Shown one piece after another: positions 53,986-63,839 of a stretch of 64,000 nt of DNA. Location: the NCBI RefSeq assembly GCF_002631185.1, contig NZ_PDNU01000008.1, forward strand, positions 154,679 through 218,678, written 5' to 3'. The DNA is from Teichococcus rhizosphaerae. Lineage in GTDB: Bacteria; Pseudomonadota; Alphaproteobacteria; Acetobacterales; Acetobacteraceae. Under the pieces are notes generated by a model. The model was not told the DNA's origin, searched no databases, and worked only from the letters and a program-made list of their open reading frames with translations. How positions within the stretch are numbered: the stretch's first letter is position 1; each line of letters opens with the position of its first letter. A program made the position numbers and the translations under genes.

Positions 53986-54161
53986 CCTAGCCATCAACGG
54001 GTGAACTGCGCCTGGCGCACACGCCCGCCCCTCCCCGAACGATCCGGGCCTCCCCGCCCCCTCCTCTGCACCGGCCGCCTGCGCGCCGGCCCTTCGCCAT
54101 GCGCCGGGGCCCGTGCGCGGGCCGGAGACGCACGCCTTCCGCGACCCATCAGGAGACGCGC

Positions 54162-54815
54162 ATGCCGTTCGACCCCCGCGGCCTGTCCTCGCTCGCCAGC
54201 ACGGACAGCTTCACCCTCTGGCTCTACGTCACCACCGACACCCGCGCTGGCGTGCTGGCGCCGGGCTACTTCGCCGCCGCCGCCACCCGCCTGCAGCCCG
54301 GCCATGTGGTGGTGCTGCAATCGGCGGATTCGCTCACCTTCCTGCCGGTGCGCAGCAGCGCGGGCGTGGGGAACGGGCTGGTGCTGGACGCCTCCGCCCC
54401 GCCGCTGCGGCTGGGCGGGAACGCGGCGCTGGGCTTCGAGTTCTCGCTCGGCCCGGTGGCGGCGGTGACGCGCAGCGTCTCGCTCGATCCGGTGCCGACG
54501 GGTCTCTACATCGGCCGCAGCTTCACCATCGGCGCGCGCGTGAGCGGCCCGGTGGCGAGCCTCACCTTCAGCATCCTCGATGCCGCCGGCGCGGTGATCG
54601 CCGGCCCCGCCACGGTGGCCGTGGCCTCGGGCGGCGCCTCGGCCAGCTTCACCGCGCCCGCGCCGGGCTCGGGCTACCGCATCCGCGTGCAGGACACGAA
54701 CGAGCCGCTGGCGGCGCAGACCTCCGCCTCCTTCGTCGTCACCGAGCCGTTCGCGCTGCTGACCGAGGCGGGCGCCAGCCTCACCGCCGCCGATGGCGGC
54801 GAGCTGCTGCTCTGA
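54162..54815 (+). CDS. phage tail-fibre-associated protein
   Basis: This 217-residue protein has an N-terminal half (FTLWLYVTTDTRAGVLAPGY, then FAAAATRLQPGHVVVLQSAD) that matches a small domain I know from many tail-fibre and baseplate operons, with pattern W.Y.T.D....V...GYF..AA..L..GD. The second half is an Ig-like sandwich ('GLYIGRSFTIGARVSGPVAS', 'YRIRVQDTNEPLAAQTSASF'). It has no catalytic residues; a structural or adhesin role is likely. The start follows AGGAGACGCGC. It is first of five co-directional phage-like genes. Confidence 0.7.
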   Translation: MPFDPRGLSSLASTDSFTLWLYVTTDTRAGVLAPGYFAAAATRLQPGHVVVLQSADSLTFLPVRSSAGVGNGLVLDASAPPLRLGGNAALGFEFSLGPVAAVTRSVSLDPVPTGLYIGRSFTIGARVSGPVASLTFSILDAAGAVIAGPATVAVASGGASASFTAPAPGSGYRIRVQDTNEPLAAQTSASFVVTEPFALLTEAGASLTAADGGELLL

Positions 54816-54860
54816 CCACGCGCCCTCCCCTTTCTTCCGCTCGCAAGGATCATTGCTTCC

Positions 54861-57314
54861 ATGTCCGACAAGAAGATCTCGGAGCTGCCGGCGGCCGCCA
54901 CGCTGGCCGATGACGACGTGGCGCCGGTGGTGCAGGGCAGCCTGGCGCTGGCAGAGACGCGGCGCGCCACGGTGCGGCAGCTGCGCGCCGGCATCATGGC
55001 GGAGCGCGAGTTGCATGTGCGCGACCACGGGGCGGTGGGCGACGGCGTGACCGACGACACGGCGGCCATCCAGGCGGCGATCGACGCGGCCGCGGCGCAG
55101 GGCGGCGGCACCGTGCTGATCGGCCCCCGCCGCTACCTGATCGGCGCCGCCGACCTGATCCTCAAGGACGGCGTGTTCCTGCGCGGCCGCCCCGGCACCG
55201 GCGGCTGGCGGATGAATGGCGACTACAGCGGCGTGCGCCACGCGCTGATCGTCGATCCGGCGCGCACGGTGCGGGTGCGCCGCAATGCCGGGCTGGACGG
55301 CATCGCCCTGCTGCGCCGCGGCCTCGGCCGCCCCACCACGCTGCGCGAGGGGCTGGACGAGGCCGCGGCCTTCGCCGGCACCGCCGTGACGGTGGGCGAT
55401 GGCAGCGGCGCCGGCGGCACCGCGAACGGCGCCGACAGCCAGCTCTCGCGGCTGCTGATCCTCGGCTTCAACTGGGGCATCCACAGCGACGGCAATGCGC
55501 GCGTGCGCATCGAGCACGTGCTGGGCGACTGCACCAACGGGCTCTACCTCGCGCGCTCCTTCGACGTCTCGCGCATCAGCGAGGTGAACTGGCACCCGCT
55601 CGTCACCACCTCGCGCAGCTGGTCGAACACCCGCATCCTCATCACCAATGTCGCCAGCAACGGCGCCGGCCTCTTCCGCGTCACCATGGCCGCGCCGCAC
55701 AGCCTGGTGAGCGGCGAGATCATCAACATCGCCGAGATGCGCAGCTCGGGCGCGCCGGCCTGCCACGGCCGCTGGCAGGTGAACGTGGTGAACGGCACCA
55801 CCGTGGACCTGGTGGGCAGCAGCTACGCCGCCGGCTGGACCTCGGGCGGCGCCGTCTACATCAGCCCGAACCGCCGCCTCGGCAGCGGCTTCGTCGTCAA
55901 CGACGTGGACATGGCCACCTTCGACAACTGCTTCGAGTTCGGCCACGAGATCGGCTTCGACATCCAGGACGCCACGCATTCCTGCAGCTTCTTCAACAGC
56001 GGCACGGATGGCTGGGTGGACGCGGCGGACCCCGCCACCATCGGCGTGCGCATCGGCGGCACGGCGCTGCGCTGCAAGTGGGTGGGCGGCTTCCTGTCCT
56101 CCAAAGGCTGCTCGGTGCAGGTCAACGCCACCGGCAACGAGCAGCACGAGATGATCGGCGTCAACATCACCGGCGGCGCGCGCCGCATCGCCGAGGTGCT
56201 GTCCGGCCAGCTCTCCCTGGTCGGCTGCGACTTCACGGGCGCGCCGGGCACCAGCAACGTCACCATCAGCGCCATCCATCTCGGCGCCGGCGCCGGCAGC
56301 CTCATCGTCTCAGGCTGCGACACCAGCGCCGTCACCTTCACCGCCGACAGCGCCGCGGCCATGCAGCGCCTGCAGCTGCTGGGCAACCGCCTGGGCGGGG
56401 CCGGCGCCACCGTCCAGCGCATCGCCGCCGGGCGGGTGGAGCTCGCCTCCGTCTCCAGCGGCGCCGCGATCGAGACGCGCCTGTCGATGGACACGGATGG
56501 CGCGGTGAACCTGCACCGCCGCGGCAGCGGGCTGGGCGGCCAGCTCCGCATGTTCAACGGCGGCAACACGCCCTATGCCAGCTTCACGGTCGCCGGGGCG
56601 GATTGCGTGTTCGCCGGCGAGGCGGACAACCCCAATGCGGGCTTCACCTTCGGCGGCAGCGGCATGACGGCGGCCCAGACGGTGCGCCTGCGCCGCCTTT
56701 CCGCCGCGCCCGCCGCCAATGACCGCATCGGCGTGCTGGAAAGCAGCGGCAACAACAGCGCCGGCACCGAGCAGGTCTTCGCCCGCGTGGCGACGGTGGC
56801 GGAGGCCGTGGCCAGCGGCTCGGAAGCGGGCGCGGTGGTGGTGGAGACGCGCCAGGGTGGCAGCGTGGCCGAGCGCTTCCGCATCAGCGCCAACGGCACG
56901 GTGACGCTGACCGGCCCGCTGGTGCTGCCAGCCAACCCGACGGCCAACCTGCACGCCGCGACGCGCCAGTATGTGGACACGCAGTTCACCAGCCGGCGGC
57001 TGACGACGCTGGCGCTCGCCGGCGCCACCGCGCTCACCCACGCGGCGCACAATGCCCGGGTGCTGATCGCCAACCCCGGCACCACCCTCTCGCTGAGCTG
57101 GACCGGCATGGGCGATGGCTTCTCCTGCACCGTGGTCAACCGCACGGGCGCGGACCTGGCGCTGGCCCTGTCAGGCTTCACCAGCAACACGGCGCCCACC
57201 AACAGCGACGGCTTCACCAAGGTGCGCGCGGGCGGCGTGGCGACGCTGATGACCTACTCGCCCGATGGCGGAACGACGCGGATCTGCCACCTGGTGGGGT
57301 CGGGGGCGCCTTGA
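54861..57314 (+). CDS. phage tail fibre/tailspike with pectate-lyase-like beta-helix domain
   Basis: This 817-residue protein has the tail-fibre N-terminal module 'KISELPAAATLADDDVAPVV', then a Pectate_lyase_3-type parallel beta-helix from 'VRDHGAVGDGVTDDTAAIQA' onward ('QGGGTVLIGPRRYLIGAADL'), the usual scaffold of depolymerising tailspikes. The long middle is repetitive Ser/Thr/Asn/Gly-rich sequence. The C-terminus carries 'LPANPTANLHAATRQYVDTQ', a typical tail-fibre repeat unit. It may bind or cleave capsular polysaccharide. The stop overlaps the next start (TGATG). Confidence 0.82.
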   Translation: MSDKKISELPAAATLADDDVAPVVQGSLALAETRRATVRQLRAGIMAERELHVRDHGAVGDGVTDDTAAIQAAIDAAAAQGGGTVLIGPRRYLIGAADLILKDGVFLRGRPGTGGWRMNGDYSGVRHALIVDPARTVRVRRNAGLDGIALLRRGLGRPTTLREGLDEAAAFAGTAVTVGDGSGAGGTANGADSQLSRLLILGFNWGIHSDGNARVRIEHVLGDCTNGLYLARSFDVSRISEVNWHPLVTTSRSWSNTRILITNVASNGAGLFRVTMAAPHSLVSGEIINIAEMRSSGAPACHGRWQVNVVNGTTVDLVGSSYAAGWTSGGAVYISPNRRLGSGFVVNDVDMATFDNCFEFGHEIGFDIQDATHSCSFFNSGTDGWVDAADPATIGVRIGGTALRCKWVGGFLSSKGCSVQVNATGNEQHEMIGVNITGGARRIAEVLSGQLSLVGCDFTGAPGTSNVTISAIHLGAGAGSLIVSGCDTSAVTFTADSAAAMQRLQLLGNRLGGAGATVQRIAAGRVELASVSSGAAIETRLSMDTDGAVNLHRRGSGLGGQLRMFNGGNTPYASFTVAGADCVFAGEADNPNAGFTFGGSGMTAAQTVRLRRLSAAPAANDRIGVLESSGNNSAGTEQVFARVATVAEAVASGSEAGAVVVETRQGGSVAERFRISANGTVTLTGPLVLPANPTANLHAATRQYVDTQFTSRRLTTLALAGATALTHAAHNARVLIANPGTTLSLSWTGMGDGFSCTVVNRTGADLALALSGFTSNTAPTNSDGFTKVRAGGVATLMTYSPDGGTTRICHLVGSGAP

Positions 57315-58570
57315 TGATCGCATCGCCCGGGCTCATCGGGTTGCCTGGCGCGGGCGTCCCGCTGCGCGCGCTGGGGGCGGAGCACACGGGGCGCGTCCTT
57401 GTCGGCCGCATGGGGGATGCCATGGCGCAGGACGCCTCCGGCGCCTGGTGGCCCGCCCCGCCCCACATGGCGCGGTTCACCGGCACGGGCCGGCGGTTGC
57501 TGGTGGAGGCGGCGCGCCGCAACGCCATCCGCAACCCACGCGGCGAGGGAGCACGCACCGGAGCCTGGACCTCGCGCCTGCCCCACAACTGGAACATCCT
57601 CGGCTCCACCACCCTGAGCATCAAGATCCTGGGCGGCGGAACCGAGGACGGCATCCCCTTTGTCGATGTCCGCCTCTCCGGCACCAACGGCAGTTCCGCT
57701 TCATGGGCCCTGTGCTTCGAGAGAAGCGAGACGGTGGCAGCCTCCATGAACGAGGTCTGGACCGGCTCGGTGTTCTGCCGGGTGTTGGCAGGCAGCGTCG
57801 CCAGCTTCACGACCCTGGGTGTCACGGTCCGATACCGCAATGAAAATGGCGGGGCCCTGATCAGCAGCCTCGCCCCCTTGCGCAGCGGCCCTTCGCTGGC
57901 ACAGAGCCGCACCGCATCGAATGCCACGGCACCCTCCGGCACCGCCTTCGTCGTGCCCGGGCTGGAGTTCCGGGCGCCCTCCGGCGCCGCTCTCGACGTG
58001 ACGCTGCGCATCGGCGCTCCGCAGCTGGAGCCGGGGCATGCCATGAGCTCTCCCGTCCTTCCGCCAGCGGGGCTCCTGGTTTCTGGCAGCCGCGCGGCGG
58101 ATGTGCCGGTCTGGACACCGCCGGGCGGGTTCGGCACGGCGGGAACCCTGGTGCTCGAGGCCATGCTGCCGAACCTCGCCCTGTTCGGCACCAGCCAGGG
58201 CCTGGCGCAGCTCGATGACGGAACCGACGCCAACCGCCTGGTGGTGCGCAACACCTCGGGCGGCGCGGAGGTGTTCGGCGTGGCGGAAAGCGGCGGCGCC
58301 ACCCTCGCCGCGTTGTCCGGCGGCAGCATGACGCCCGGCACGCCGTTCCGCGCCGCCCTCGCCTGGGCTCCGGACGGGCTGGCCTTCTGCATGGCCGGCA
58401 GGCCGGTGCAGAGCGCCGCCGTCTCCGTGCCCCCCGGCCTGTCACGCCTGCTGGTCGGCCATGCCTCCACCGCGCTGAACCGCGCGGCCAATGGCGAGCT
58501 CGGCTCGATCGACTACCGCCCGCAGCGCCTCCCCGACGCCATGCTGCGGGCGCTGACGGCGGCCGCCTGA
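57314..58570 (+). CDS. phage tail-associated protein with LamG-like carbohydrate-binding region
   Basis: This 418-residue protein has an N-terminal part ending in 'TGRRLLVEAARRNAIRNPRG', a module common in alphaproteobacterial prophage tail proteins. A jelly-roll-like middle follows ('FVVPGLEFRAPSGAALDVTL', 'LRIGAPQLEPGHAMSSPVLP'). The C-terminal LamG/concanavalin-like part is 'GTLVLEAMLPNLALFGTSQG', ending 'LGSIDYRPQRLPDAMLRALT'. It probably binds host surface glycans. It overlaps the previous gene by one base. Confidence 0.7.
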   Translation: MIASPGLIGLPGAGVPLRALGAEHTGRVLVGRMGDAMAQDASGAWWPAPPHMARFTGTGRRLLVEAARRNAIRNPRGEGARTGAWTSRLPHNWNILGSTTLSIKILGGGTEDGIPFVDVRLSGTNGSSASWALCFERSETVAASMNEVWTGSVFCRVLAGSVASFTTLGVTVRYRNENGGALISSLAPLRSGPSLAQSRTASNATAPSGTAFVVPGLEFRAPSGAALDVTLRIGAPQLEPGHAMSSPVLPPAGLLVSGSRAADVPVWTPPGGFGTAGTLVLEAMLPNLALFGTSQGLAQLDDGTDANRLVVRNTSGGAEVFGVAESGGATLAALSGGSMTPGTPFRAALAWAPDGLAFCMAGRPVQSAAVSVPPGLSRLLVGHASTALNRAANGELGSIDYRPQRLPDAMLRALTAAA

Positions 58571-58612
58571 GGCCGCGCCACATTCTCCACCCCTCGCAAG
58601 GATCGCACGCCC

Positions 58613-58984
58613 ATGCCGACCCTGACCGACTATGCCCGCAACATGCTGGCCCGCGCCCTGTGCGGCCGGGCGCCCGCGCTGCCCACCATCGTCTATGCCG
58701 CGCTCGGCACCGGCGCGGGCGCGGGCGGCCTGACCGGCGAGCCGGCCGGCAACGGCTATGCCCGCCAGCGCATCGTCTTCACCGGCACCGGCGCGCAGCG
58801 CAACACCGAGGCGCTGCGCTTCGTCTTCACCGGCGCCGCCGGCAGCCTGACCCATCTGGGCATCTATGACGCGGCCAGCGGCGGCAATGCCCTGGCCTGC
58901 GGCCTCCTGGCGCAAACCGCCAGCGTGACCGGGCCGGGCACGGTAACCATCGCCGCCGAGGCGCTCACCCTGAACGGCATCTGA
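58613..58984 (+). CDS. phage tail protein (small tail-fibre family)
   Basis: This 123-residue protein has 'TLTDYARNMLARALCGRAPA', 'GGLTGEPAGNGYARQRIVFT', 'FVFTGAAGSLTHLGIYDAAS' and GGNALACGLLAQTASVTGPG. The order GYARQ...F...THFGIYDA...G.L matches a tail-protein family seen in many siphophage-like prophages. Its upstream sequence shares a 12-base stretch (CTCGCAAGGATC), including the ribosome site, with the tailspike gene. Confidence 0.75.
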   Translation: MPTLTDYARNMLARALCGRAPALPTIVYAALGTGAGAGGLTGEPAGNGYARQRIVFTGTGAQRNTEALRFVFTGAAGSLTHLGIYDAASGGNALACGLLAQTASVTGPGTVTIAAEALTLNGI

Positions 58985-59011
58985 TCCTCCCCCTTTTCCC
59001 GGAGCTTCTCC

Positions 59012-59203
59012 ATGACCGATTGGATCCGCCTGCAGATCAGCCAGCCCAGCACCTGGCGCGGCCTGTTCCTGCTGCTCGCCGCCGGCTTCGGCATCACCGT
59101 CTCGGCCGAGCTGCAGGCGGCGCTGCCGCACCTCGCCATCGCCGCACTCGGCGTGTGGGAGGCGGTGCGCAAGGGCCGCGGCTTCGGCGAGCCCGGCGCC
59201 TGA
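59012..59203 (+). CDS. small phage membrane protein, holin-like
   Basis: This 63-residue protein, 'MTDWIRLQISQPSTWRGLFL' followed by LLAAGFGITVSAELQAALPH and LAIAALGVWEAVRKGRGFGE, has two hydrophobic segments and a basic tail. The PSTWRGL motif is frequent in small phage proteins next to lysis or tail genes. A holin role is plausible, but no endolysin gene is in the window. The ribosome site is GGAG, spaced well. Confidence 0.65.
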   Translation: MTDWIRLQISQPSTWRGLFLLLAAGFGITVSAELQAALPHLAIAALGVWEAVRKGRGFGEPGA

Positions 59204-59307
59204 GGCGGAGGCCGAGGCGCCTCCCTTCCGCCTCCGGCATGGGGGCGGGAGGGGGCCGCGGCCACAGGTCGCCGGCCTGTTTTACCGCCCGCGGCACAAA
59301 AAAGGGG

Positions 59308-59336
59308 TTGCGCCGCCCCGGCCGCGCCCGTAGAGA
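59308..59336 (+). promoter_or_regulatory. tRNA-Thr promoter
   Basis: TTGCGC (59308-59313), 17-bp spacer, TAGAGA (59331-59336) ends 23 bases before the tRNA 5' end. The same -35 hexamer and spacing occur in the carA promoter, which supports TTGCGC as a usable -35 in this organism. Confidence 0.6.
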
Positions 59337-59359
59337 GCGCCTCGCTTCCACGGCGGCAT

Positions 59360-59434
<75 letters not shown>

Positions 59435-59501
59435 CCCCTCTCCCTCCGGGGAGCCCGCCCTCCTTGAGCCTCCTTCCGCAATTCCCCGCGCGGCCCGCCC
59501 G

Positions 59502-59681
59502 ATGAGCAAGCCTCCTCCGCCCAGCGACCGGAACAGCGATCGCGAGGCCCGGCTGGCCGCCGCCCTTCGCGAGAACCTGCGCCGCCGCAAGGCGCAAAGC
59601 CGCGCCCGCGCCGGGGCGGAGCCCTCCGGAGAGCCCGCCTCCCCGCCCCCCACGCCCGCCGAACCACCGCGCCGGGACTGA
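59502..59681 (+). CDS. small basic conserved protein (59 residues)
   Basis: The ORF runs from ATG 59502 to TGA 59679-59681. It contains a charged helix [20 protein letters not shown] between proline-rich ends. I recognise this helix pattern (RLA.ALR.NL.RRKAQ.R) from small alphaproteobacterial ORFs near dcd/murA-type loci. A nucleic-acid or ribosome association would suit the charge, but no function is known. There is no strong ribosome site. Confidence 0.55.
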   Translation: MSKPPPPSDRNSDREARLAAALRENLRRRKAQSRARAGAEPSGEPASPPPTPAEPPRRD

Positions 59682-59776
59682 GCGCCGGCCGCCGCCCGCC
59701 TTTCCCCGTGTTGCCCGCCAGGGCGCGCTGCGCTATCGGGGCCCGCCCTGCCGCGCCGAAGGACGTTCACCACGCC

Positions 59777-60331
59777 ATGTCCATCATGCCCGATCACTGG
59801 ATCCGCCGCATGGCGGCCGAACACGGCATGATCGAGCCCTTCGTCGAGAGCCAGCGGCGCGAGGGGGTGATCTCCTTCGGCCTGTCCTCCTATGGCTACG
59901 ACGCCCGGGTGGCGGACGAGTTCAAGGTCTTCACCAACGTCGACAACGCGCTGGTGGACCCGAAGAAGTTCGCCGATGACAGCTTCGTCACCCGCCGCGG
60001 CCCGACCTGCATCATCCCGCCCAACTCCTTCGCCCTGGCCCACACGGTCGAGTATTTCCGCATCCCGCGCGACGTGCTGGTGATCTGCCTGGGCAAGAGC
60101 ACCTATGCCCGCTGCGGCCTGATCGTGAACGTCACGCCGCTCGAGCCGGAATGGGAGGGGCAGGTGACCATCGAGATCTCCAACACCACCCCGCTGCCGG
60201 CCCGCATCTACGCCAATGAGGGCATCTGCCAGTTCCTGTTCCTGCAGGGCGCGGGCGCGCCGGAAGTGTCTTATGCCGATCGCAAGGGCAAATACATGGG
60301 CCAGCGCGGCGTCGCGCTGCCCCGGCTGTAA
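59777..60331 (+). CDS. dcd: dCTP deaminase
   Basis: Dcd deaminates dCTP to dUTP, feeding thymidylate synthesis. The 184-residue protein has '[20 protein letters not shown]', '[20 protein letters not shown]', and the catalytic segment '[20 protein letters not shown]' (catalytic Glu in TPLEPEWEG). '[10 protein letters not shown]' and the C-terminal '[19 protein letters not shown]' complete the trimer active site. The upstream open frame before 59777 is not conserved in character. murA follows 20 bases later. Confidence 0.95.
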   Translation: MSIMPDHWIRRMAAEHGMIEPFVESQRREGVISFGLSSYGYDARVADEFKVFTNVDNALVDPKKFADDSFVTRRGPTCIIPPNSFALAHTVEYFRIPRDVLVICLGKSTYARCGLIVNVTPLEPEWEGQVTIEISNTTPLPARIYANEGICQFLFLQGAGAPEVSYADRKGKYMGQRGVALPRL

Positions 60332-60351
60332 GGCCGTAAGGGAGTAAGGCG

Positions 60352-61611
<1,260 letters not shown>

Positions 61612-61632
61612 CATGGCTTTGCCGCTTTTCCG

Positions 61633-62364
61633 ATGATACAACCCGCCATGGACCAGCCCATCGCCAACCCGACCACGGCAGCCGCCGACGATGCGGCGCC
61701 CCTCGTCCTGGCCCTGCCCAAGGGGCGCATCCTCAAGGAGCTGGGCCCGCTGCTGGCCCGCACCGGCATCGTGCCGGCCGAGGACTTCCATGCCGAATCC
61801 AGCCGCCGCCTGCGCTTCGAGACCAACCATCCGGGGCTCGACGTGGTGCGGGTGCGCTCCTTCGACGTGGCCACCTTCGTCGCCTTCGGCGCCGCCCAGA
61901 TCGGCATCTGCGGCGCCGACGTGCTGATGGAGTTCGACTACCCCGAGATCTACGCGCCGCTCGACCTCGGCATCGGCCGCTGCCGCGTCTCGGTGGCCGA
62001 GCCGCTGGAAAGCGCCGGGCAGCACGCGCTGGGCCGCGAATCCCGCCTCGCCGTCGCCACCAAGTACCCGAACGTCGCCCGCCGCCACTTCGCCGCCCGC
62101 GGCATCCAGGCCGAGGTGGTGCACCTGAACGGCGCCATGGAGCTGGCCCCCTCCCTGGGCCTGTCCCGCCTCATCGTCGACCTGGTGCAGACCGGCTCCA
62201 CCCTGAAGGCCAACGGGCTGGTGGAGACGGAGGTGATCGCCCAGGTGACCTCCCGCCTGATCGTCAACCGCACCGCGCTCAAGACGCAGCCCGAGGCGAT
62301 CGGCGCCTGGCTGGCGCGCTTCCGCGCCGCCCTGGCCGAGACCGGAACCGAGTCCGCCGCATGA
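61633..62364 (+). CDS. hisG: ATP phosphoribosyltransferase HisG (short form)
   Basis: HisG catalyses the first step of histidine synthesis, joining ATP and PRPP. The catalytic part begins at 'LVLALPKGRILKELGPLLAR' after a 27-residue unconserved leader, and contains 'SFDVATFVAFGAAQIGICGA' and the PRPP loop 'DLVQTGSTLKANGLVETE'. At 243 residues it lacks the C-terminal regulatory domain of long HisG, so it should need HisZ as partner; hisZ is not in this window. A start at ATG 61648 is also possible. Its stop overlaps the hisD start as ATGA. Confidence 0.94.
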   Translation: MIQPAMDQPIANPTTAAADDAAPLVLALPKGRILKELGPLLARTGIVPAEDFHAESSRRLRFETNHPGLDVVRVRSFDVATFVAFGAAQIGICGADVLMEFDYPEIYAPLDLGIGRCRVSVAEPLESAGQHALGRESRLAVATKYPNVARRHFAARGIQAEVVHLNGAMELAPSLGLSRLIVDLVQTGSTLKANGLVETEVIAQVTSRLIVNRTALKTQPEAIGAWLARFRAALAETGTESAA

Positions 62365-63656
62365 TCCGCCTTTCCACCGCCGAGCCCGGCTTCGAGGGCA
62401 AGTTCCAGGCCCTGCTGGACCAGGCGCGCGACACCACCGCCAAGGTGGATGCCGCCGTGGCCGCCCTGATCGCCGAGGTGCGCGCGGGCGGGGACAACGC
62501 CCTGCTCGACATCACCGCCCGCTTCGACCGCTGGACGCCCGGCAGCGCCGCCGCGCTGCGCGTGACGGAGGCCGAGATCGAGGCCGCCCGCGCCGCCTGC
62601 GCCCCTGGCCTGCTGGACGCGCTGGACCTCGCCGCCACCCGCATCGAGCGCTTCCACCAGGCGCAGTTGCCGCGCGACGTGGAGCTGGCGGACCCGCTCG
62701 GCCTCACCCTCGGCCTGCGCTGGGGGCCGCTGGACGCGGTGGGGATCTATGTGCCCGGCGGCAAGGCGGCCTACCCCTCCTCCGTGCTGATGAACGCCAT
62801 CCCCGCCCGGGTGGCGGGCGTGCCGCGCATCGCCATGTGCGTCCCCACCCCCGATGGCGCGCTGAACCCGCTGGTGCTGGCCGCGGCCCACCGCGCCGGC
62901 GTCAGCGAGATCTTCCGGCTGGGCGGCGCCCAGGCGGTGGCCGCCATGGCCTGGGGCACCGCCAGCATCGCGCCGGTGGACCGCGTGGTGGGCCCCGGCA
63001 ACGCCTATGTGGCCGAGGCCAAGCGGCAGGTCTTCGGCCGGGTCGGCATCGATTCCATCGCCGGCCCTTCCGAGGTGGTGGTGCTGGCGGATGCCTCGCA
63101 GAACCCGGCGCTGATCGCCATCGATCTGCTGGCCCAGGCCGAGCACGACGAGAGCGCCCAGGCCATCCTCATCACCACCAGCGGGCAGATGGCCAACGCC
63201 GTCGAGCACGCGGTGGAGGAGGCGCTGAAGACCCTGCCGCGCGCCGCCATCGCCGGGGAAAGCTGGTGCCGCCACGGCGCCATCATCGTGGTGCGGGACT
63301 GGGAGGAGGGCGCCGCGCTCACCGACCGCCTGGCGCCCGAGCACCTGGAGGTGATGGTGGCCGAGCCGCAGGCGCTGTTCGCCCGCATCCGCCATGCCGG
63401 CGCCGCCTTCCTGGGCGGCCACTGCCCCGAGGCGCTGGGCGACTACGTGGCGGGGCCGAACCATGTGCTGCCCACCGGCCGCACGGCGCGCTTCGCTTCC
63501 GGCCTGTCGGTGTTCGACTTCCTCAAGCGCACCACCTGGATCGCCGCCGAGCGGCGCGGGCTGGAGGCGATCGGCCCCGCCGCCGTGGCGCTGGCCGGGG
63601 CGGAGGGCCTGGACGCCCATGCCCGCAGCGTCTCGATGCGGCTGGGGCAGGGCTGA
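62361..63656 (+). CDS. hisD: histidinol dehydrogenase HisD
   Basis: HisD performs the last two oxidations of histidine synthesis with NAD+ and zinc. The 431-residue protein carries the family signature 'VDRVVGPGNAYVAEAKRQVF' then GRVGIDSIAGPSEVVVLADA, and zinc/catalytic residues in LLAQAEHDESAQAIL and 'LAPEHLEVMV'. The C-terminus 'HARSVSMRLGQG' is normal. It is translationally coupled to hisG. Confidence 0.97.
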   Translation: MIRLSTAEPGFEGKFQALLDQARDTTAKVDAAVAALIAEVRAGGDNALLDITARFDRWTPGSAAALRVTEAEIEAARAACAPGLLDALDLAATRIERFHQAQLPRDVELADPLGLTLGLRWGPLDAVGIYVPGGKAAYPSSVLMNAIPARVAGVPRIAMCVPTPDGALNPLVLAAAHRAGVSEIFRLGGAQAVAAMAWGTASIAPVDRVVGPGNAYVAEAKRQVFGRVGIDSIAGPSEVVVLADASQNPALIAIDLLAQAEHDESAQAILITTSGQMANAVEHAVEEALKTLPRAAIAGESWCRHGAIIVVRDWEEGAALTDRLAPEHLEVMVAEPQALFARIRHAGAAFLGGHCPEALGDYVAGPNHVLPTGRTARFASGLSVFDFLKRTTWIAAERRGLEAIGPAAVALAGAEGLDAHARSVSMRLGQG

Positions 63657-63775
63657 GCCCCCGTCCCTGCCGCCACCTTTCCGCGCCGTCCTTGAAGGTT
63701 GAAGAATTCGCCTCCCGGCGCCATTTCCATGCCGTACCGAGCGGCCGGCGCCCTGCCCGCTTCCGCAGCCTGTGC

Positions 63776-63804
63776 TTGACCAGCCGGGCGCGGGCGATCA
63801 TGGT
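63776..63804 (+). promoter_or_regulatory. candidate infA promoter
   Basis: TTGACC (63776-63781), 17-bp spacer, CATGGT (63799-63804) lies 35 bases before the infA start in the 183-base gap after hisD. The -35 is good, the -10 weak, so the assignment is tentative. Confidence 0.4.
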
Positions 63805-63839
63805 CCGCCCCGCCTGCCACCACCCCCGAAAGAGGCCTG

